From positions 5,952,001-6,016,000 of the forward strand of contig NC_060024.1 in the NCBI RefSeq assembly GCF_021134715.1: 64,000 bases of DNA, written 5' to 3'. How positions within the stretch are numbered: position 1 is the first letter of the stretch; the number at the start of each line of letters is the position of its first letter. Under the pieces are notes generated by a model that searched no databases, was not told where the DNA came from, and saw only the letters and a program-made list of their open reading frames with translations. This document shows, piece by piece, positions 23,435 to 33,822 of the stretch. Position numbers and translations under genes: made by a program. The stretch is from Daphnia pulex (Eukaryota > Arthropoda > Branchiopoda > Diplostraca > Daphniidae).

Positions 23435-24041
23435 TATTGGGTTAAAACAGAGAGGGGCAACTTTTTACTAGCAAAGTAAAAGGGCGAAACGTACGCACTA
23501 GGGCGAGGCGAAATAGGCAATGAACAAAAATAGTGAAATGTCTGACGAAAATAAAAGACCACCCGTTAAACCATCGCAAGCAAGCAAGTAAGGACACCCA
23601 CCAAATTCTCGTTTCAAGTCGTATAAATAACAAACAAAAGAAAAAGAAAAGAAAACATTTACACTATGCTTCCCCATATATATTCAAGAAACAGAACGCA
23701 CCCCAATAACATGTAACGCAATGCTTTAAAAAAATGTATTTTGTCCTACTACAGAGCTTAAGAAAGTAGAAATATTAACCAAAGAGGATGACAATATAGA
23801 GAACATTGTATTTCAAATTGTTTACGCTACATACATATTTCACTACATTTTAGCTTCAATAATTGACCTATTTTTTCATCATGACCATGTTATGTCCCAT
23901 CATGATCATGTTATGTCCCATGATGCCATTATAGGAAGTCGAAAAATCCTGAAGCCATCAAAGGTGAAGGAACAAAAAAAAAAAAAGAAGGCGATGTCAT
24001 TTAATCAAAGGCGAAGTATGGAAACCCAATTCTGGACGTAT
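23435..24041. other. non-coding spacer between retroelement parts
   Basis: No gene seen. A short direct repeat (CATGATCATGTTATGTCCCA type) occurs at 23880-23925. The right end is the insertion point of the gag-only element. Confidence 0.4.
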
Positions 24042-24284
24042 TGTAACGAGAGTGACAGATGGTTGGACCGTTTATTAAGCTGAAGTATACAACGTGAGGC
24101 GATACAATAGACTGCTCCCGGTTGCCCGGCTTGGACGTTCTTTTATGTATTATCTGACGGAACTATCTGACACTTCATGTTCTGCATGCTTCCGTCACGT
24201 GTTATGCTAATTGACTAAAGGCTATTGATCTAGCTGTTACTGATACGTGGGGATCTATATGATATGCGTGAGACATCCGTTACA
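24042..24284 (-). repeat. 3' LTR of the gag-only element
   Basis: It begins TGTAACGAGAGTGACAG and ends GAGACATCCGTTACA. It is nearly identical to the other LTR apart from a 10-bp insertion or deletion (TTTGGGTCTG). Confidence 0.9.
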
Positions 24285-24323
24285 TCCCCTTTTTTAAACT
24301 AAGGTATGGATGCGGATCTGGAT

Positions 24324-26093
24324 TTAAGTTTTTGTTCCGTTTTCATCTTGTTTCTTCATCGATATAATTTCTCCTTGTAGTTGTTGTACTACTTCTAGTA
24401 GTTGTTTGATCGTGGGATCCTCGTTGTTTCTGTCGGTTTGTTGGTCTCTTCCTACAGCTGCGACTCTCGCTTCTTCTTCTTTCTCTTTTTCTTCGGCCAG
24501 CATGTGGACGGCCCATCCTTTGTTGCACGCTAGTTCGGCTGCTTCGGTGTGTCTCCTTACTGCTGCTAGGAAGTTGGTGCACGTCTTAGGTTGTAGGACC
24601 CAGATTTTTTCTACGAGTGTTGGTTTTAGGCCTTCATACATGTGGTGTAATTTGGCCTCTTCTGACATGTGTGGGTCCATCAGCCGGCACAGGTTAATTA
24701 TCTCGTAGTTGTACTCCGCTGCGGGTTCATTGATACCTTGTTTCCTTTTCCTCAGTCTGCTCTCTTGGTAGCTGGCATAACTGTCTTGTAGAAATTCTCT
24801 GATGAAGATGGACCGCATTCCACTTATGGCTGGTGTTGCGGCTTGTTGTTGTGTTGCTGCTACTGCAGCAGTGTCGCCCCAGTCGTTGGGTGGAGTCAGA
24901 CACTGGAACCATTGCCTTGCTGGACCTTCAAGGTAGATGCCGAAATTTGTCCTTTTGTCTGCGTCGGTCCAGCGGTTGTAGTCCGCCAGGACTTCGTATC
25001 GGTCCATCCAGTCTGCTGCGTCTTCCCCTGATTTACCGGAGAATACGGGAGGTGCTTTAAATTTGATCAATCCAGCGGCCATGTTTCTAGTGGGTAGTGC
25101 TGGTGGTCTTGGTTGTTGGTGGGGTTGTGCAGGGGGTTGGGTGGGTGTGCCGGTCGGGTGTTGTGTTGTTCCTCCTGTGGGTGATGCTCCTCTTGTCGGC
25201 TGCGATGGCGCTCCTCCTGCCGGGGGTGGTAGGGTTTTTGTTCTGGTCAGCTGCGGTGACGACTTGCCTGTTGCTGGTGTCTGCTTTGCTGGTGGTGAAT
25301 CAGGTATCACTCTTCCGTTACTAGGCGTCGTGTTTAGGAAGCTTGTGAGCAAGCCCACTGCTCCTTCTGTGCTGTCTGGATCTTCTTCTGACTCTGATGA
25401 CAGAAATGTGTATCTGAGTTCGGTTTCTGTTGGCTCTGGGTGGAGTCCGGCTGCTCGTTGCGTCCAAAGCCTTACTGGCGTGTAGAGCTCGTCCTCGTCG
25501 TCGTCGTTTGCTGTTAGGGATTCTGTGTTTCGTACTGGGGAGAATAGATCTTGGTCGTTGAAGACTTCGTCCTCACCCTCTCTCGATGGGGTCTGCTGGT
25601 GCGGATTTCCTCGTGTGTGTCCTGCGAGGTCTGCCGTGTCCCAAGACAAGGATGGTCTGGATCCTTGGCTCGACCTGTCACCTTCTTCGTGTGTCGGTCT
25701 TCTTGGGGTCGTCTGGTCGGTCGTTGGCGACCTCTGCGCCGTACAGTCTGCCTGGCTCTTGTCTGCAAAACCGCTGTCTCTTCCTTTGTGACCGTAGGCT
25801 TTGGCGTCGTGTTTCTGTGCTGCTTTTGGTCGTGTTGCGTCTGTGCTTCCTGCTGCTTCTTGATCACCGGGCGGGCGTCTCTTGCCTGCCTGGCGGGTGA
25901 AATTGCACGTTTGTCTTGGGCTGGTCTCGGCTGTGATTTTCTCGAGGTTTTCTCCTGCTTCGGTTCTGGGGGCTGTGTGTTCCTTCTCTTCGCGCTCGCT
26001 CTGGGATGTAGTTCTTCTTGTCACCAGCGGCCGGGGTGGTGACGCTGCAATTCCTTGTATGCACTTGCTGCTCCTGCTCTGCTGTCCACTCAT
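24324..26093 (-). CDS. retrotransposon gag polyprotein (589 aa)
   Basis: The N-terminal half is charged and low-complexity (Ser, Thr, Pro, Glu). From about residue 340 a Retrotrans_gag-type domain appears: KFKAPPVFSGKSGEDAADWM, a Trp-rich core (ARQWFQCL) and SRLRKRKQGINEPAAEYNYE. A Glu-rich coiled-coil tail follows. No CCHC zinc knuckle is seen. This protein would form the virus-like particle. The frame is open throughout, which fits a fairly recent insertion. Confidence 0.85.
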   Translation of the reverse strand: MSGQQSRSSKCIQGIAASPPRPLVTRRTTSQSEREEKEHTAPRTEAGENLEKITAETSPRQTCNFTRQAGKRRPPGDQEAAGSTDATRPKAAQKHDAKAYGHKGRDSGFADKSQADCTAQRSPTTDQTTPRRPTHEEGDRSSQGSRPSLSWDTADLAGHTRGNPHQQTPSREGEDEVFNDQDLFSPVRNTESLTANDDDEDELYTPVRLWTQRAAGLHPEPTETELRYTFLSSESEEDPDSTEGAVGLLTSFLNTTPSNGRVIPDSPPAKQTPATGKSSPQLTRTKTLPPPAGGAPSQPTRGASPTGGTTQHPTGTPTQPPAQPHQQPRPPALPTRNMAAGLIKFKAPPVFSGKSGEDAADWMDRYEVLADYNRWTDADKRTNFGIYLEGPARQWFQCLTPPNDWGDTAAVAATQQQAATPAISGMRSIFIREFLQDSYASYQESRLRKRKQGINEPAAEYNYEIINLCRLMDPHMSEEAKLHHMYEGLKPTLVEKIWVLQPKTCTNFLAAVRRHTEAAELACNKGWAVHMLAEEKEKEEEARVAAVGRDQQTDRNNEDPTIKQLLEVVQQLQGEIISMKKQDENGTKT

Positions 26094-26154
26094 TCGCTCC
26101 TTTTCCGCCTCACTCCTTCTTCGTCGATAGGGATGTTCGTTAGCATCTCCACCA

Positions 26155-26407
26155 TGTAACGAGAGTGACAGATGGTTGGACCGTTTATTAAGCTGAAGTA
26201 TACAACGTGAGGCGTTACAATAGACTGCTCCCGGTTGCCCGGCTTGGACGTTCTTTTATGTCTTATCTGACGGAACTATCTGACACTTCATGTTTGGGTC
26301 TGTTCTGCATGCTTCCGTCACGTGTTATGCTAATTGACTAAAGGCTATTGATCTAGCTGTTACTGATACACGGGGATCTATATGATATGCGTGAGACATC
26401 CGTTACA
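26155..26407 (-). repeat. 5' LTR of the gag-only element
   Basis: This is the direct repeat of the 24042-24284 LTR, with the same TG/CA ends. The primer-binding site lies immediately to its left on the plus map. Confidence 0.9.
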
Positions 26408-26708
26408 GTATCTCGCCAAAACGCGCAAGAAAAAGAAACCAAAACGAAAAAAAGAGCCAGCGCCGAGCCAGTGTAAGCAAAGCGTACCAGTCGCGCATAC
26501 GTAACACTGCAGTAGCCGAAGGGCAAATAAATTCCAATGAAAGTTTCAAGGCCACCCCATGCATATGTATTGTACAGCGCCGTAAAAGCTGTGAAATTAT
26601 CATACATTACTTGTTTAAATGTTTCTTTCAATGCATTTTTATTAGCCGATCCTTAGCTTAGCTTAATATTTTATTTGCCCAGGAGTGCAAATTTAAAGGG
26701 GGGGAGTG
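26408..26708 (+). other. internal remnant and polypurine tract of another LTR element
   Basis: This stretch has no clear ORF. It ends in AAATTTAAAGGGGGGGAGTG immediately before the LTR at 26709, the expected polypurine tract of a plus-oriented element. Confidence 0.55.
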
Positions 26709-27306
26709 TGTAAGGATCGGGTTAACTTACCGCTCTGGCAGAGAGTAGTACCCGAACCCAGCCACGGGAGGGCACCCGTAACCAGCAAACAAGCGGCGCA
26801 TCTATAGCACCAAGCGCGCAATTCAAAAGGCGCATGTGCAAACGAGTCCGTTGAGCAAATAGGATCCGCTCACGGACACCGTGATGTTGACACACGGGAA
26901 GTATCCAGTCCCGACACCGTGAGGCTAACTCACGGTATGGATCCATTGCCGACACCCTGATGTCGACACACGGGAGGTATCCAGTCCCAACACCGTGATG
27001 TCGACAACAGCCAGAGTATCAATCAAACACGGCAATAACGGCAATAACGAGATCAATCTCCAACGCTGACTTCCGCCTTGACCAGTATAAAAGCCCCCTT
27101 GTTTCCCTTGTATAACCAGTCTTCTCCGAGCAGGCCCAAACGCTAGTAAACTCTCTTTCTCTCTCTTATTATTCTAAAAACATTGAATAGTCGCATTCGT
27201 GTATCGTATGTTCAATCTTGTGTATTCAAATACAAAACGTCATCCTCTTACAAGTTGTTGCGTCTCTATTTCGTACAAGCAAAGTAAGGCTGGAACGAGC
27301 CTTACA
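26709..27306 (+). repeat. 598-bp LTR (plus orientation)
   Basis: It starts TGTAAGGATCGGG and ends GAACGAGCCTTACA. It contains a TATA box (CAGTATAAAAGCC near 27083) and shares blocks (CCACGGGAGGGC, GCGGCGCATCTA) with the reverse complement of the LTRs at 27644 and 29917. Tandem short motifs near 26870-27000 (CACCGTGA.GT.GACAC) form an internal repeat. Confidence 0.75.
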
Positions 27307-27308
27307 TA

Positions 27309-27470
27309 CAGCTCTTTCTCTTAATTCTCGTTTGCCTCTCGTTCTATGGCCGTGTTGATCAACAGAGTACCTTTGTTACTCTGTTGACGGAGAATTTTGC
27401 CGGAAACAGTCATTTCAACAGCTCTTTCTCAAAATTCTCGTTTGCATCTCGTTCTGCGGACGTGGTGATG
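27309..27470. repeat. tandem duplication of about 110 bp
   Basis: CAGCTCTTTCTC..AATTCTCGTTTGC.TCTCGTTCT occurs at about 27309 and again at about 27418, both followed by a GGACGTGGTGAT-like run. Confidence 0.6.
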
Positions 27471-27643
27471 TGTAGTTGCGTGTGTAGAAAGACTTCAAAA
27501 CTTTTGCCCAAATTTCAGAGTTCAAACCCTTGCTTAAATGGCAGAGTCCATAAACATACTCAATTGGTAGAGTTCATAAACCTACTCAAATGGAGTCCAA
27601 AACTCGTTCAAATGGCAGAGTCCGAAATGGCACGTTCACCAAT

Positions 27644-28039
27644 TGTAAGGGTCGTTCGAGACCTTACTTCACTTATATTAAATAAACACACAAGTGATCA
27701 TCAGAGAATGACGCTTATGTATTACTTAACACTAGGCATACAGTACAAGCATCCACTTCATAATAGATCACGAGATAGTTAAGGAGGATATTACCAGAGC
27801 TTATGTACTGCCGAACGCGGAAGTCAGCGTGTCGGGAATTGGGGTCGCGCTGGTCACGAATTCGCTGCGTAAGCGGCGATGGACCGAGTTACTGGGCGCA
27901 ATACGCCCGCCTTTGAACTGCGCGCGCATGTGTCGGATCACTGTAGATGCGCCGCTTCTTGGCTGGTTTCCCGCGCCCTCCCGTGGCTAGGTCTGGGGAT
28001 CATTAGGGGTACATAAACGTAGTTCAGCCGATCCTTACA
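27644..28039 (-). repeat. LTR with both polypurine tract and primer-binding-like flanks
   Basis: The plus map reads TGTAAGGGTCG...GATCCTTACA. On the minus strand it is preceded by AAATTAAAGGAGGGAAGTG (polypurine tract, 28041-28060) and followed by AT then TGGTGAACGTGCC (primer-binding-like). It matches the LTR at 29917-30359 but lacks about 47 bp. Confidence 0.75.
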
Positions 28040-28570
28040 CACTTCCCTCCTTTAATTTGCTCTCCGGGCAAATAAGAATTAATGGTATAAGGATCGGTGA
28101 ACAAATATTGTGGTAATGTAAATGTAGTGCATGGTATTGTATAATTTTATATGTTTAAACAAGCATTGACATATGGCATTGGATGCGACGGCCTTGAACG
28201 TGGCGTTGGATTTTGTTTAGCCGGGGGCTACTCTGCGTCACTCACGCCGCATCTTTACTTGTATAAACGAGTGGTGCATGCAGTGGTGACGCAGTAGTGT
28301 GCGCGTGATGGCGCCACCGTACCGAAAACGCATTTTCAAATCTTTAGGTTTCCAATTCTTCACCTGGTAGGAAAGGTAAAAACGCATTTTTTCTTCCGCC
28401 ATGTCAATAAGAATTCTGGAATCGCACGATTGCCGTATTCATTTACTGGGATATGTGGCTTCGAGAAATTTAACGTTGGCTTAATGGGGAAACTTGGTAA
28501 AATACTATATCAAGGAATATGGAAAATTGTAAAATGCTTGATTACAATACAGACATAGATAATATAAGTA

Positions 28571-28784
28571 GGGGAGACCGGGGCTGTGTGGGACATGGGG
28601 CTACATGGGACATCGCAGTTTTGAGCATGTTCCCGTAATTTTTTTTTAATAATTTTTTTACTATATTTGAGTATTTACCATGCCCCATGTTGGGTAAAAA
28701 AATTATTTAAAAAAAATTACGGGAACATGCTCAAAACTGCGATGTCCCATGTAGCCCCATGTCCCACACAGCCCCGGTCTCCCC
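28571..28784. mobile_element. 214-bp palindromic MITE, GGGGAGACC family
   Basis: The two halves of about 105 bp are near-perfect reverse complements. The ends are GGGGAGACCGGGGCTG and its complement, with TA on both sides (28569-28570 and 28785-28786). It lies inside the minus-oriented LTR element. Confidence 0.9.
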
Positions 28785-28786
28785 TA

Positions 28787-29300
28787 CTACATTGTCATCC
28801 CCTTTATTGCTATATACTTTATACTATGTTCTGCTTTAAGCTGGAAAAAAATTATTAATAAAATCATCGTTATTTTCCATGGCTGTCCCCATTTTGTTCA
28901 ACTTGTCTATTGCCGTTCAATAAATTTTTAAAATTTCCCAAAAATTTGTATTCTTTTTCATTTACTTGGTAATGAAAAGTGAAGTAAACGGTGAACGAAA
29001 AGTTCGTTTATTGGTATATTATGAAAATGTTTTTTTTTGTCTTATTCGATTGAATTTATCTGGTTTTATCGATATAATAACTGGTTCATTATAATTTTAT
29101 GATCCCCCCTCCTACTAATAAATGCTCAAGTACATCCTCTTTTTTTGTATTTTCGTTATATGTGAGAAGTTGAAATGAATTATTATGAAAACGCTAATGA
29201 ACTGGGTTAATACGTCGTGTGTCTATCCAAAAAACATAATTGCAGAGATAAACATAATATAAATGTGGAAAAAAAATGCATTTTCGCTACAGGACATTTG
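28787..29300. other. AT-rich retroelement interior, no gene seen
   Basis: There is no ORF with recognisable similarity. It lies between the two related LTRs. Confidence 0.4.
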
Positions 29301-29349
29301 ATGTTAATACGTCCTGGACTACAAAATGACAATAATGATGAAAAACAAA

Positions 29350-29900
29350 CTTTTAGTCTTCATCTTCGGTGTCCAATATTTGCTCCTGCACCAGATGCTG
29401 CATACTATTTTCGATTACCTGCATCGAAAATCAGCCGTCGGATCTGGTTCATATTTCTCCGTGCTTCTGCGGCCGTTTCCCGCAGATGTAGAAGGACCCT
29501 GCGTATCTGTTTCAGTTGTCGGGGAAAAGAGTCTTCTGTCTGGCGTCGGTGCAGGGGCTGGAGTTTCTCCTTCCGTCCCTTGCGGTTTTCGGGCCTTGCC
29601 GAGCGGCTTACGGTGACCATTGGTGATGTGTGAGGGTTGGACACGCTCCAACCTGCCTCCTCTCGCATTCTTTCAAATTCCAGTTGAGTTGTATAACCCG
29701 ATCTCCTCTTCATTTTAAATGGCAAGGGTGGTCTGGTTCCTCGACGTTCTCGGCGTCCGGTGATGCTGGCGAATCTGTAATGACCAAGGACTCTCGAATC
29801 CCTGGTTTGCATAACCAGTCGCGGATAATGTCTTCTGCGATCACCTCTTCTTCCACTTCCACTTCCACCTCTTCCCCGGGTGGCTGGAGGTCTTCCTCCC
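29350..29900 (-). pseudogene. third copy of the multi-copy protein family, frameshifted
   Basis: Starting just after the primer-binding site, a minus frame reads EEVEVEVEEEVIAEDIIRDW and ends at 29710. A second overlapping frame carries RQLKQIRRVLLHLRETAAEA. The last conserved part (LDTEDED, stop near 29355) is in yet another frame after a break near 29415. The helix and acidic tail match 22039-22254 and 32648-32860. Its position between primer-binding site and polypurine tract shows that this family is retroelement-encoded. Confidence 0.5.
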
Positions 29901-29916
29901 TGGCACGTTCACCAAT

Positions 29917-30359
29917 TGTAAGGGTCGTTCGAGACCTTACTTCACTTATCAAAATGAACACACAAGTGATCATCAGAGGATGACGCTTATGTATAACACT
30001 CAAACACTAGGTACACAGTACAAGCATACACTTCATAACAGACCACAAGATATAGTCAAAAGGGATATTACCAGAGGAGTAACGCAGCGGAGACTGGTTA
30101 AACATGGGGAATACACGGGCTTTTATACCACCAAACGCGGAAATCAACGCGTCGGGAATTGGGGTCGCGCTGGTCACGACATCGCTGCGTAAGCGGCGAT
30201 GGACCGAGTTACTGGGCGCAATACGCCCGCCTTTGAACTGCGCGCGCATGTGTCGGATCACTGTAGATGCGCCGCTTCTTGGCTGGTTTCCCGCGCCCTC
30301 CAGTGGCTAGGTCTGGTGATCATTAGGGGTACATAAACGTAGTTCAGCCGATCCTTACA
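29917..30359 (-). repeat. 443-bp LTR, 5' LTR of the minus-oriented element
   Basis: The ends are TGTAAGGGTCG and CGATCCTTACA. To its left the minus strand continues AT-TGGTGAACGTGCC, a primer-binding site. It is nearly identical to the LTR at 27644-28039 over shared parts. Confidence 0.75.
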
Positions 30360-30373
30360 CTAGGGCCCACTCC

Positions 30374-30659
30374 TCACTTCGCGACGTAAGCTCCTCGAGT
30401 TTTTTCAATTCCTACAGGAACCCATTGCACGTCGTAGGCTGGCTCCAGAGCTTCTCCATAACAATCGGCTTCAATTCCCTCCATAGGCACATCAACTTGT
30501 CGGTCTCTGCCATCCGTGGGTTGACTCTTCGGCAGAGGTCTAGAACGTCGTAGAAGTACTCCGTTGTCGGTTCCTAGGCTCCCTGCTTTCGAGCCATAAG
30601 TTTCTCTTCGTTTTACTCGTCCTGATTGGCTGGGCGAAACTGCGTCAGGATCTGGATAT
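30374..30659 (-). pseudogene. gag fragment (C-terminal part) split by a younger LTR element
   Basis: A minus frame reads ILTQFRPANQDE, EEKLMARKQGA, EYFYDVLDLCRRVNPRMAET and KLMCLWRELKPIVMEKLW, the conserved second half of Retrotrans_gag, with two stops. The first half continues at 32212-32467 on the other side of the nested element. Confidence 0.7.
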
Positions 30660-31127
30660 TGTAAGGATTGGCTGTCAGCGTTCTGCTTATCGGCAAAATA
30701 GTTCATTCCCCTCGTTTGTTTATTGCTCTCTCGCTGACCTCGATACAAGTCATTCCCCCCTTCTGTTTTATGACCCACGCTAACCTTGACTCTACTGTCA
30801 ATGACCGCGTTTGACCCTGTTCTGACTTGTATAAAACCCCACCCAACGCAGTTCTTCTTCAGTCAATGCTAGGCTGTTCAGTCGGTCTAGTGTTGGCTCA
30901 CTCCTTCTAGAGCTCAGTCTTTCTGGCTCACCCGTCGCAGGATGTCACATTCTGTCGGGTTATTGTTTCTTCTTTTTCCATTGTAGTTATGTTTTTGTAT
31001 TTGCCCGCCTCATGCTAGAGAAGTCTCGCGCTTCGCATGTAGGACCGTAAAGCCATGTATGTTTCTACAATAAATTCTTTACCCCGTCTATCACCGTGTT
31101 GAAGTGAGTAACTTTTCAGTTCTCACA
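30660..31127 (+). repeat. 5' LTR of the young element
   Basis: This is a direct repeat of 31744-32211 with no mismatch seen. Its TATA box lies at about 30829 and its poly(A)-like AATAAA at about 31070. Confidence 0.9.
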
Positions 31128-31140
31128 TGTGGTGGCAGCG

Positions 31141-31623
31141 ATGGGATCCCAATTCACCCCCGAGGAGACTGCTACGACGCCGCTACCTTCCGACGCCAGA
31201 ACCTTGGCCAACCGCCCACCTACCACAAAGGACGGCCACATACGACTATTTCGCTTCAAGCATCACGACCCATCCCTGACAGAACAACCGAAGATCCATT
31301 CAGAACTGACAATTCATTTAGAGTAGACTGTATGAGTAATACAGTTGAAGTATTAATCAGAGAAACAGGAATTCGTCGTAGTCCATGGAATTATGGAAGA
31401 ATGCGTTCTAGGTTTAGACGCTCTTTATCAATATAATTTTGCGATCGACGGCCACGAAAAGCGTGCCTACCGCGTTAGGGGATCTGATCAATCCAACAAC
31501 CGTAGGGACCCAGTAGTGGTGATCCAGAAAAATCTCGTTTTACCTCCATTTGCAGCATGCCTAATGGAGAGCGGGGGGACGGCGCCAAATTCCCTCCCGG
31601 CACCTCATTCTACACTCAGTTGA
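31141..31623 (+). pseudogene. remnant gag-pol of the young element (gag start plus protease fragment)
   Basis: A gag-like start (MGSQFTPEETATTPLPSD) opens at 31141 and ends at 31326. A second frame from about 31393 encodes ECVLGLDALYQYNFAIDG, resembling the LG.D.L segment of retropepsins, and runs to a stop at 31623. Everything between and after is missing, so the element cannot mobilise itself. Confidence 0.6.
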
Positions 31624-31743
31624 TCGATGTTTCCCGTCAGTTATAAAAAAAAAAAAAAAAAAAAAACTCTTTCTTTTCCAGTGTCAGTATTTGTGTTTTG
31701 TTTTGTTAGATTGCGGGACGCAATCTCCCATGGCCCCAAGGTA

Positions 31744-32211
31744 TGTAAGGATTGGCTGTCAGCGTTCTGCTTATCGGCAAAATAGTTCATTCCCCTCGTT
31801 TGTTTATTGCTCTCTCGCTGACCTCGATACAAGTCATTCCCCCCTTCTGTTTTATGACCCACGCTAACCTTGACTCTACTGTCAATGACCGCGTTTGACC
31901 CTGTTCTGACTTGTATAAAACCCCACCCAACGCAGTTCTTCTTCAGTCAATGCTAGGCTGTTCAGTCGGTCTAGTGTTGGCTCACTCCTTCTAGAGCTCA
32001 GTCTTTCTGGCTCACCCGTCGCAGGATGTCACATTCTGTCGGGTTATTGTTTCTTCTTTTTCCATTGTAGTTATGTTTTTGTATTTGCCCGCCTCATGCT
32101 AGAGAAGTCTCGCGCTTCGCATGTAGGACCGTAAAGCCATGTATGTTTCTACAATAAATTCTTTACCCCGTCTATCACCGTGTTGAAGTGAGTAACTTTT
32201 CAGTTCTCACA
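31744..32211 (+). repeat. 3' LTR of the young element
   Basis: Identical by eye to the 5' LTR. A run of about 23 A and the segment CAATCTCCCATGGCCCCAAG precede it. Confidence 0.9.
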
Positions 32212-32467
32212 ATATTTACCCCTGGAATGACCAGGGAACCTGCTTGGCCCTTCCATTCGTTGGCCAGTTGTCCCTCCGCATCTTTGCAGGTGAACCATTT
32301 AAGCGTGACGCCAGAGAGTGACATCTCCACGTGGTCTCGTAAGGCATCCTCTCACCAGCGGTTGTATCTTCCAATCCTTTCATATGGGTGCATCCACTGC
32401 ACCACGTCCTCGTCCTTCCCCCCGCGAGCACGGGAGGATACTGGAACTTGATTAGTGCCACCATCAC
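32212..32467 (-). pseudogene. gag fragment (N-terminal part) split by the young element
   Basis: A minus frame gives ALIKFQYPPVLAGG. In the next frame it continues DEDVVQWMHPYERIGRYNRW and, after a stop, VTLKWFTCKDAEGQLANEW. These match the first half of the gag domain seen at 24324-26093. Frame changes and a stop show decay before the nested insertion. Confidence 0.65.
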
Positions 32468-32647
32468 CAGCGTTGTTTGTGGGCGTCGCTGCCCGGTTCC
32501 TGAGAAAAATGAATTATAAAGTACTTATTATACTATAGGACTCGTAAATAATATGTCCGTTCTTATTGGTTACTACGGGGGAACAAAGAGGAAAATGCAA
32601 TGATTTGTCTTCTCATTACATGTACAATATTTGGTCTTCTTTATGGC

Positions 32648-33218
32648 TCATTCGTCGTCCTCGGTGTCCATCTCCTGTTCTCCAAACAGCTGTTGGATTC
32701 CGTTTTCGACTATATCGCCATCATACGCGAGTCGCCGGATTTGATCCAGATTGCGGCGAGCAGCTCTTGCTGCTTCCCGTAGGCGCAACAATATGCGCCT
32801 AAGTTGCTTTAAATAACTCGGAAGAGTTCTGCTTTCTTGATCGGTGTTCTCTTGTTGATGATGTTCTTCACCCCCCCCCCTTCACCCTAATCTCGAAAAA
32901 TACAGAAAATGGCGATATAACGAGATTAGGGTACTTACTGGTCAGCAGAGTGGCCAAGTAATTCGCCTCGAGCGAATACTGTGTCTCAAAGTCGTAAGGC
33001 GCGGGAGGCCTCGAGGAACCCTCCGACGACAGCAGTGGCGGCGGGAAGCCATCATCCGAAGAACTCGCAGCCACCAAAGTCGGCGGCCAGATAGGGGCAA
33101 GCTCCGGCATACTGCCTACGCTTCGTCCCCTCTCTGACGGCGCCGCGGGCGTAGGCTGGGGCACCTCGGCAGGGACGAACGGACGAAAGGCGGAACGCAA
33201 CGGGCTGGTTGGCCGCAC
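32648..33218 (-). CDS. two-exon copy of the unrecognised multi-copy family
   Basis: Exon 1 ends at about 32939 with a strong CA|GTAAGTAC donor after YDFETQYSLEANYLATLLT. The next exon likely opens near the GATTAG acceptor at about 32888 and reads TLPSYLKQLRRILLRLREAA, then RRNLDQIRRLAYDGDIVENG and the acidic end MDTEDDE before TGA at 32648. This is the only copy here with both parts in the same order and strand. No domain is recognised. Confidence 0.5.
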
Positions 33219-33239
33219 AATTAGGGCCGTGACTGTATT

Positions 33240-33822
33240 GCTGGGGTCAATTGCATGTCTAGGAAAGAATCTTGGAAAAGAATAGTTGAGATGGCGTCTA
33301 TTTGAGCTTCTCTGTCGGGAAGAGCTGAAATTTCAATCATGCTCTAGTTCTTGGCTAGAAAAATGGAGATTCTCACTAGCTCCTTCGCATTGATTCATGC
33401 CACGCATGAATCTGTGTCTAGGTTTACGCTTCCTTCTTAAACGGATGAGTCGGATTTCCTTTCGCATCTGCATGTTTTAGCGAAGTGTTGGTCTTGTTCG
33501 AGCTCAGATTCTGTTGATGGCTTGCTTATGTATTGCTGAGGTGTCGATTTCTTGACGTGTTTTGTTTGACTGGATTCCCTTCTAGCACAGGTATGTCCAT
33601 AGGACGTTTCAAACTTGACCACAGATTGAAAGCTGGCCGTCCTAGGTGAATGTTACTTTTGTTGTATTTGGAAGTCCCAAATGTCCTTTTCGCTGGAACG
33701 TTTTGGACGTCCGAAAACGAACATGTAATGGGCGCTCGTTTTTCTAAGTTGAAAAGACTTGATCCTTCCAGGAATCGAACCCTGGTCCTTTCGCATCCTA
33801 AAAATCCTTTTAAATCACTAGA
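33240..33822. other. degenerate retroelement-like stretch
   Basis: Short minus frames (for example 33437-33622, with HTCARRES) hint at a decayed gag-pol region, but nothing can be named. A tRNA-like T-arm occurs near 33770 without the rest of a cloverleaf. Confidence 0.35.

Larger units (their letters stand above)
24042..26407 (-). mobile_element. non-autonomous gag-only LTR retrotransposon (gypsy-like), complete with target duplication
   Basis: It has two LTRs (24042-24284 and 26155-26407), TG...CA ends and a 4-bp duplication GTAT (24038-24041 and 26408-26411). In minus orientation the 5' LTR is followed by a primer-binding site starting TGGTGGAGATGC, and a polypurine tract (AAAAAAGGGGA) precedes the 3' LTR. 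The only ORF is gag. There is no room for protease, reverse transcriptase or integrase, so it must rely on another element. Confidence 0.9.
30660..32211 (+). mobile_element. very young, internally deleted LTR retrotransposon nested in an older gag
   Basis: Two 468-bp LTRs (30660-31127 and 31744-32211) show no differences by eye. The ends are TGTAAGGATTGG and GTTCTCACA, and the flanks carry a 4-bp duplication ATAT (30656-30659 and 32212-32215). The LTRs contain CTTGTATAAAACC and ACAATAAATTC. Right after the first LTR comes TGTGGTGGCAGCGATGGG, a primer-binding site. The interior is only about 616 bp, so most of gag-pol is missing. Confidence 0.9.

Noticed and set aside
24406-26130. Many plus-strand ORFs of 60-160 codons opposite the gag gene
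   Set aside because: They lie antisense to a single 589-codon gag frame and show only its mirrored composition.
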